Shown: positions 6,367-7,495 of the stretch, in pieces
Position numbering within the stretch: position 1 is the first letter of the stretch
Layout: every line of letters begins with the position of its first letter
Source of the DNA: an uncultured Mycoplasmatota bacterium
GTDB lineage: Bacteria > Bacillota_I > Bacilli_A > RF39 > UBA660
DNA: 7,495 bases
Direction: 5' to 3'
NCBI GenBank assembly: GCA_946407055.1
Contig: CAMJMP010000037.1
Span: 1-7,495, forward strand
Notes under the pieces: model-generated
The model's database searches: none
Seen by the model: the letters and a program-made list of their open reading frames with translations, nothing else
What the model was told of the DNA's origin: nothing
Made by a program: the position numbers and the translations under genes

Positions 6367-6441
6367 TGGTGCCTAGAATAGGAGTTGAACCTATATTTCT
6401 TCCTTCGGAGGGAAGCATTCTATCCATTGAATTATCTAGAC
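6367..6441 (-). tRNA. tRNA-Arg, anticodon CCG
   Basis: A full 75-nt cloverleaf on the minus strand. The acceptor stem is GTCTAGA with TCTAGGC, seven pairs including one U-G. The D-arm is ATTC/GAAT with loop AATGGATA, and the anticodon stem CTTCC/GGAAG encloses loop CTCCGAA with anticodon CCG (6406-6408 on the plus strand). The variable loop is 4 nt, the T-arm is ATAGG/CCTAT with loop TTCAACT, and a discriminator A is followed by an encoded CCA. The anticodon CCG reads the arginine codon CGG. It has its own promoter and terminator, so it is a stand-alone tRNA gene. Confidence 0.95.
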
Positions 6442-6453
6442 TAACTCAAGGAC

Positions 6454-6462
6454 ATTATATCA
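6454..6462 (-). promoter_or_regulatory. Extended -10 promoter of tRNA-Arg
   Basis: On the minus strand the bases read TGATATAAT, a perfect extended -10 (TG-n-TATAAT), 12 bp before the first base of the mature tRNA. No good -35 is seen. The TG of the element directly follows the U-tract of the preceding terminator. Confidence 0.65.
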
Positions 6463-6491
6463 AAAAAAGAGAAAGTATAAAACTTCCCCTT
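6462..6491 (-). terminator. Rho-independent terminator of the small membrane-protein gene
   Basis: On the minus strand AAGGGGAAGT (6491-6482) pairs with ACTTTCTCTT (6476-6467) around a 5-nt loop, using two G-U pairs, and is followed by a run of U to 6462. The G-U pairs would be A-C mismatches in the opposite transcript, so the structure is directional. It starts just after the TAA stop at 6493-6495. Confidence 0.75.
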
Positions 6492-6492
6492 C

Positions 6493-6861
6493 TTACTTCT
6501 TTGTATAATAAATAGTTGTATCAATAATAACATCTTGCATATCTTCTACAGCTTTATCAATAATTTCTACTTTCTTATATTGATTATTATTTTTTTTCTT
6601 AGTATCTTTTTGTAAAACATCTAAAGATTCTTCAACACCATCAATTATTTCTTCAGCTATTTCTTCACTATTAATAACTTCTGCTTTGTTAGAAATTTCT
6701 ACTTTGTTAGAATTATTAACTATCAATGCTTCTGAAGTATTTCTTGTACTATTAGATGGTGCTTTACCAAATATAAAATAAGTAGCATATAACAATACAA
6801 TAATTATTAATAAAATAATTGACCCTATTAAATACTTTTTGTCTTTTTCTTCGTAATCCAT
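6493..6861 (-). CDS. Small single-pass membrane protein, unknown function
   Basis: A 122-residue protein that I do not recognise. It starts MDYEEKDKKY, followed by one strongly hydrophobic helix (about 11-31) and a hydrophilic tail of about 90 residues with an asparagine/serine-rich linker (36-52), two acidic, valine/isoleucine-spaced helical stretches (about 57-85 and 98-114) and a lysine/asparagine patch (88-97). The pattern suggests a membrane anchor with an extracytoplasmic or cytoplasmic helical tail; no catalytic motif is visible. The ATG at 6861 is chosen because AGAGGGGAT lies 6 nt upstream and a TATAAT box lies before that. The frame is open back to a GTG at 6897, but this overlaps the -10 box and cannot be the start if that promoter is used. 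It follows the CotH-like gene and is cut off from it by a terminator. Confidence 0.7.
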   Translation of the reverse strand: MDYEEKDKKYLIGSIILLIIIVLLYATYFIFGKAPSNSTRNTSEALIVNNSNKVEISNKAEVINSEEIAEEIIDGVEESLDVLQKDTKKKNNNQYKKVEIIDKAVEDMQDVIIDTTIYYTKK

Positions 6862-6888
6862 AACAAAATCCCCTCTTCTTGTCCCACT

Positions 6889-6894
6889 ATTATA
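6889..6894 (-). promoter_or_regulatory. Probable -10 box of the small membrane-protein gene
   Basis: On the minus strand this reads TATAAT, 27 bp before the ATG at 6861, leaving a leader of about 20 nt with the AGAGGGGAT ribosome site. No convincing -35 is seen; the space upstream is occupied by the terminator of the CotH-like gene. Confidence 0.5.
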
Positions 6895-6904
6895 CACAAA
6901 AAAT

Positions 6905-6935
6905 AAAAAAAGGGAAATTTTTCTATCCCTTTTTT
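6905..6935 (-). terminator. Rho-independent terminator of the CotH-like gene
   Basis: Arms AAAAAAGGGA (6906-6915) and TCCCTTTTTT (6926-6935) form a perfect 10-bp stem with a 10-nt loop and a U-run on the minus strand. The last codons (KKG) lie in the upstream arm and the TAG stop (6923-6925) lies in the loop, so the terminator overlaps the coding end. Confidence 0.85.
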
Positions 6936-7495
6936 ACATTTAACAATACCCAGCCTAACATTAATAATACAAAAACATATATAGATATAATAATTAATCT
7001 ACTACTATAACCCAAATGATCTATCTTCTTATCAAGCATTTTTAATCTATTATCCATAAAATCATCTATATAATGTTTATCATATTGAACTTCATTATTC
7101 CACTTTTCATTTTCTCTTTTTAATGCATCTTCTGGTATCTTATCTAAATATTCATAATATCTATCTAATAAATAATCTTTACTTAAATAATTCTTTCTTA
7201 ATTCTTTATATCTTTCTTTTATTTCTTTACTATAAGCAACTTCAAAACGATCCCATAATCTAGATTCTCTAATCTCTTTATTTAAATCTCTTGTATAATC
7301 AAATAATTTATTTTGTTTATTTGTTCCACCCCAAGATATATCCATATCATAAAAAGAAATATACCAATAATTTCCATCATAACTAACTAAATACACATTA
7401 TTAATTGCATTATCAGTCATTAATAATACATTCATAATACAATAATAATTTAATGCTGAATCTAAATTAATATACTTTTCAAAATTCTTTTTAAA
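6923..7495 (-). CDS. CotH-family kinase-like membrane protein, C-terminal 190 residues, truncated by the window edge
   Basis: The frame stays open to the window edge (7495) without a stop, so the ATG at 7435 is internal and not the start. The visible part matches the second half of a CotH kinase domain: YINLDSALNYYCIMNVLLMTD (8-28 of the visible part), then INNVYL (31-36) and W-Y-I-x-F-Y-D-M-D-I-S-W-G (44-56). In CotH proteins, atypical protein kinases first known for phosphorylating Bacillus spore-coat proteins, the D of the TDN block and the DxD block hold the catalytic and metal-binding residues; both are present here. After a charged helical region with YIDDFMDNRLKMLDKKI comes a C-terminal membrane helix (about 167-185) and a short KKG tail. 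So the kinase domain is membrane-tethered, probably outside the cell if an N-terminal signal exists. CotH-like proteins also occur outside spore formers, so this alone does not show sporulation. Confidence 0.8.
   Translation of the reverse strand, partial: FKKNFEKYINLDSALNYYCIMNVLLMTDNAINNVYLVSYDGNYWYISFYDMDISWGGTNKQNKLFDYTRDLNKEIRESRLWDRFEVAYSKEIKERYKELRKNYLSKDYLLDRYYEYLDKIPEDALKRENEKWNNEVQYDKHYIDDFMDNRLKMLDKKIDHLGYSSRLIIISIYVFVLLMLGWVLLNVKKG

Noticed and set aside
6862..6897. Upstream GTG start adding 12 residues to the small membrane protein
   Set aside because: The GTG overlaps the TATAAT box, whereas the ATG at 6861 has a strong ribosome site at the right spacing.
7433..7435. ATG as start of the CotH-like gene
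   Set aside because: The frame is open upstream to the window edge and those codons encode conserved CotH sequence (YINLDSALNYY), so this Met is internal.

Overview
The window is strongly AT-rich (about 70% A+T by eye) and every gene I can support lies on the minus strand. Shine-Dalgarno sites (AGAGGT, AAAGGAGA, GGTGAT), TATAAT -10 boxes, U-tailed hairpin terminators, TGG tryptophan codons, a tRNA with an encoded CCA end, and LemA, DUF3137 and CotH-like proteins together suggest a low-GC Firmicute. An uncultured gut Bacilli lineage of the RF39/Erysipelotrichia sort is my guess; the family-level placement is inference.

In transcription order (high to low coordinates) the window holds: (1) the 3' part of a CotH-family kinase-like gene with a C-terminal membrane anchor, entering from the right edge; (2) a small single-pass membrane protein of unknown function; (3) tRNA-Arg(CCG); (4) a 735-residue secreted protein with a TasA/camelysin-like N-terminal signal region, two long copies of a right-handed beta-helix-like unit, and a Listeria-Bacteroides (InlB B-type) repeat between them; (5) a four-gene cluster of lemA, two paralogous DUF3137 membrane proteins, and a membrane-anchored single-domain GH3 beta-N-acetylhexosaminidase of the NagZ type; (6) the 5' part of an unrecognised gene that runs off the left edge.

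The units are packed tightly. Nearly every gene end carries a hairpin terminator, and the promoter of the next unit starts within a few bases of it. In the lemA cluster the last two junctions are 10-11 bp, with the ribosome-binding site overlapping the previous stop codon, so those three genes are almost certainly translated from one mRNA. An imperfect 15-bp hairpin with a U-rich tail follows the lemA stop and may be a partial terminator that sets lemA above the downstream genes.

The general theme is the cell envelope: wall-glycan turnover (GH3), membrane proteins of unknown role (LemA/DUF3137), a large exported repeat protein and a membrane-bound CotH-like kinase. I see no CRISPR array, insertion sequence, prophage or defence system. 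The least understood parts are the LemA-DUF3137-DUF3137-GH3 set, the unanchored repeat protein, and the two unrecognised genes.
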